In this document: positions 62,513 through 64,000 of the stretch, one piece after another | Layout: every line of letters starts with the position of its first letter | How positions within the stretch are numbered: the stretch's first letter is position 1 | Assembly: GCA_964549495.1 (NCBI GenBank) | Contig: CAZJWJ010000019.1 | Location: 1 to 64,000 of the forward strand | Direction: 5' to 3' | Length of the DNA stretch: 64,000 nt | DNA from: JACKBJ01 sp964549495 | Lineage (GTDB): Bacteria; Chloroflexota; Anaerolineae; Epilineales; Epilineaceae | The notes under the pieces: model-generated | Databases searched by the model: none | What the model was told of the DNA's origin: nothing | Seen by the model: only the letters and a program-made list of their open reading frames with translations | Program-made: the position numbers and the translations under genes

Positions 62513-63091
62513 CTATTCTTCGCAGCAGCTAACAGTGATAACCTCCGTCTCGATATTCTTGTCAGGATCTGTATCGATAACAATCTTCTTGGGTACGGAG
62601 GTTAGGTTGCACGATCCATCGTGAGCATTGGCTGTGGTACTAGTGTATTGGATCAAGTCTTCATCGCCGATTTGCGTATCAGCGAAGTTGTACACGTCGA
62701 CATCCCCAACATCGGTACCAGAAAACGCTTCGCCGTCGCAGAGGTAGACATCAACTGCCCAAGTATAGTGCGGTATCATGCCCCCACAAACGATGGTTGG
62801 GTAGTCAGACGCCGCTAGTACGATCTCAATATCGCTACAACCATCTTCGCAGTCAAACGTGGCGGTCCACTGCTTCTGATACGCCTGGTTTATCGTTTTG
62901 GTGAAGGAAACAGCGTCGCTGCGGTCACAACTGGCTGCCAGGACCACAGGAGCCGTATGATGTGTCAATCCGAGCAGAATACCTAGGACCAGGGAACCGG
63001 TGAATACGAGAAGCATGAGTACGCGTGCCCGCGCAGTCGCCATTAGTCTACGTGTGTGGGTGTTCGTGCCTACCATCTTCTTGCCTACCAT
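62513..63091 (-). CDS. Cysteine-rich exported protein of unknown function
   Basis: The 192-aa product has a basic start and one hydrophobic signal/anchor (VLMLLVFTGSLVLGILLGL), then an acidic extracellular part with eight cysteines (for example FDCEDGCSD, VYLCDGE, VSCCEE) that could form disulfides. No family is recognised. AGGAGC lies 6 nt before ATG 63091. The first codons contain a 15-bp direct duplication (AAGAAGATGGTAGGC twice), so a second ATG at codon 6 could also start. It is upstream of the VWA gene on the same strand, with a 129-bp gap holding that gene's promoter. Confidence 0.55.
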   Translation of the reverse strand: MVGKKMVGTNTHTRRLMATARARVLMLLVFTGSLVLGILLGLTHHTAPVVLAASCDRSDAVSFTKTINQAYQKQWTATFDCEDGCSDIEIVLAASDYPTIVCGGMIPHYTWAVDVYLCDGEAFSGTDVGDVDVYNFADTQIGDEDLIQYTSTTANAHDGSCNLTSVPKKIVIDTDPDKNIETEVITVSCCEE

Positions 63092-63277
63092 CTTCTTGCT
63101 CCTATTGATTCGACAGTCGTGACTATCCTTTCTAGAAGGCGATCGGCCAGTGCAGCTACAGGCGGGTCGGTCTTCGCGATCTAGTCCGCTGGATAGTATC
63201 TGCGCACAGTGGACTGCTGCGCATCTTCAGTGCCGGCGCCACGCACGTCCACAGGCCAGACGATTGGCCACCTGCTA

Positions 63278-63439
63278 AGGGCTCGTCTATCAATAAGATA
63301 CCCAATTCGGACGCCGCTGCATCCACCGTGTCGGCCCGCTGTTCGTCGGCAATAGCGATGCTATTCCCTCCTCTCAGCGAACCAACACGGCGGCGCAGCA
63401 CCGCCCTCGGTTGGGCATCTTAATTGATAGACGAGCCCT
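63278..63439. repeat. Palindromic element, left copy (162 bp)
   Basis: Terminal arms 63278-63305 and 63411-63439 pair almost perfectly (outer ten bases AGGGCTCGTC/GACGAGCCCT). The interior continues as an imperfect palindrome to an apical stem AATAGC/GCTATT (63351-63356 with 63360-63365). Flanking bases TAA on both sides could be a 3-bp target duplication. It is an inverted near-copy of 63775-63935. No protein is encoded. It looks like a MITE or a structured-RNA/ssDNA hairpin element. Confidence 0.85.
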
Positions 63440-63774
63440 AACACGTGGTTGTCACAATCAACCGGCACCTCCTATCAATACAAAGGCAACGCCACCTGAA
63501 ATACGACACACGGCCATCGGTGATCCCAGTGAGGATGGGGAACCGATATGGCCGCAAATACGCCGATGGAGCTTGCAGCGTCGACATTCTGTTGATGGGC
63601 ATGTCCACAAGCCCCCCCCGAAGCCGGACCCTCCGATCGCCAAATCACGGGGCTCAGCTTCATTGTTTGTTGGAACTGCGTGCGGACACCCTATCACAGC
63701 CGTCAAATGCCTGTCAAGGCTGTCAAGGGACAATCCCACTGCAAGCAAGCGCTGAGCGCCGGTTGGACCGGGAT
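63440..63774. other. 335-bp segment between the two palindromic elements
   Basis: The overlapping frames here have no family features and no ribosome-binding sites. I see no gene. It may be the cargo of a composite element or old flanking DNA. Confidence 0.5.
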
Positions 63775-63935
63775 AGGGCTCGTCAAGCAATAAGAGGCCC
63801 AACCGAGGGCGGTGCTGCGCCGCCGTGTTGGTTCGCTGAGAGGAGGTAATGGCAGCGCCATTGCCGACGAACAGCGGGCCGACACGGCGGATGCAGCGGC
63901 GTCCGAATTGGGCCTCTTATTGCTTGACGAGCCCT
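63775..63935. repeat. Palindromic element, right copy (161 bp, inverted)
   Basis: Reverse complement of the left copy with about 90% identity. Its arms again match each other: where the left copy has TATC/GATA and AAGAT/ATCTT, this one has AAGC/GCTT and AAGAG/CTCTT. The apical pair is AATGGC/GCCATT (63848-63853 with 63857-63862) instead of AATAGC/GCTATT. Its right end abuts the sigma-like frame at 63934-64000. Confidence 0.85.
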
Positions 63936-64000
63936 AAAGGCGGAGGAGGCTTTCCTGGGCCAGGTCCTCGGCTTCTTCGGGCCGGCCGGCCATGCGCAGG
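63934..64000 (-). pseudogene. ECF sigma-like reading frame cut by the palindromic element (partial)
   Basis: Entering from the right edge on the minus strand, the frame reads LRMAGRPEEAEDLAQESLLRL and then a TAG supplied by the end of the palindromic element. The sequence fits sigma region 2.1-2.2 of ECF factors (compare RDRDLAEDLTQEVFLQ in the gene at 1771). A sigma factor ending here would lack most of region 2 and all of region 4. No continuation was found on the other side of the element. Only 22 codons are visible, so the call is tentative. Confidence 0.5.

Noticed and set aside
63440..63774. Coding gene between the palindromic copies
   Set aside because: Several overlapping frames of similar length exist on both strands, none with a ribosome-binding site, membrane pattern or family motif.
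63278..63935. Integron attC sites as an explanation for the palindromic elements
   Set aside because: attC sites have RYYYAAC and GTTRRRY at their outer ends; these elements have the opposite polarity (TAGGGC...GCCCTA), are longer, and no cassette array or integrase is visible.

Overview
The window is high-GC bacterial chromosome, about 70% GC by eye, with a lower-GC stretch from about 59.9 to 63.9 kb. The best guess is a Chloroflexota (Anaerolineae-like) genome. The clues are exported proteins with long Thr/Pro linkers followed by a YLPL-type motif, an actinobacterium-like GC content combined with a Bacillus-like gene set (ClpC, FabL, PIN-TRAM/YacL), and LivM and CAP-domain variants of the kind seen in that phylum. 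This is inference from protein style; no rRNA, tRNA or CRISPR array was found.

Layout. 0-8.6 kb (+): the end of a tandem-VWA protein, an ECF sigma factor overlapping its putative DUF5667 anti-sigma partner, a large exported protein of uncertain enzymatic type, and a double alpha/beta-hydrolase-fold protein whose two nucleophile elbows both lack serine. 8.7-14.2 kb (-): clpC, a four-domain S1 protein, ridA and a PIN-TRAM membrane protein. 14.5-24.4 kb (-): a long co-directional run, possibly one or two operons: a PP2C-TM-PASTA-CAP fusion, a PrsW-type protease, an M20 peptidase, a small membrane protein, an alpha/beta hydrolase, TatA/B, TatC and a DUF2142-like membrane protein. 24.5-34 kb (+): infA, a lipoprotein, a fused CcmA-CcmB heme exporter with CcmC, then a complete branched-chain amino acid ABC transporter (binding lipoprotein, LivH, an extended LivM, LivG, LivF). 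34-44 kb: a phosphoesterase (-), the t6A/ribosome modification run tsaE-tsaB-rimI, small membrane proteins, then a YfhO-like protein, nadK, a TPR/B-box membrane protein and recN. 44-59.4 kb: cinA, an acyl-activating enzyme, divergent yigZ/crp-type genes, a glycosyltransferase, dinB, a frameshifted membrane gene, an XdhC/MocA pair, a PIG-L deacetylase, an M28 peptidase lipoprotein, a FabL-type reductase and a DUF4230 protein.

59.4-64 kb is an accessory region. It starts at a 33-bp-arm inverted repeat and a broken YncE-like beta-propeller gene. It then holds a poorly characterised ORF with repeated Glu-Thr/Lys-Thr pairs, a second tandem-VWA exported protein (same architecture as the one at the left edge) and a cysteine-rich exported protein. 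It ends in two inverted copies of a ~161-bp imperfect palindrome whose stems differ by paired, compensatory changes. The right copy abuts, and supplies the stop codon of, an ECF-sigma-like reading frame that runs off the window.

Gene expression signals are unusually readable. Several promoters match a TTGACa/c-N17/18-TANNNT pattern. A second group of genes has a -10-like hexamer only 6-8 nt before the start codon, suggesting leaderless transcripts. Two different families of dispersed intergenic repeats (a 42-bp element and a long inverted repeat) each occur twice.
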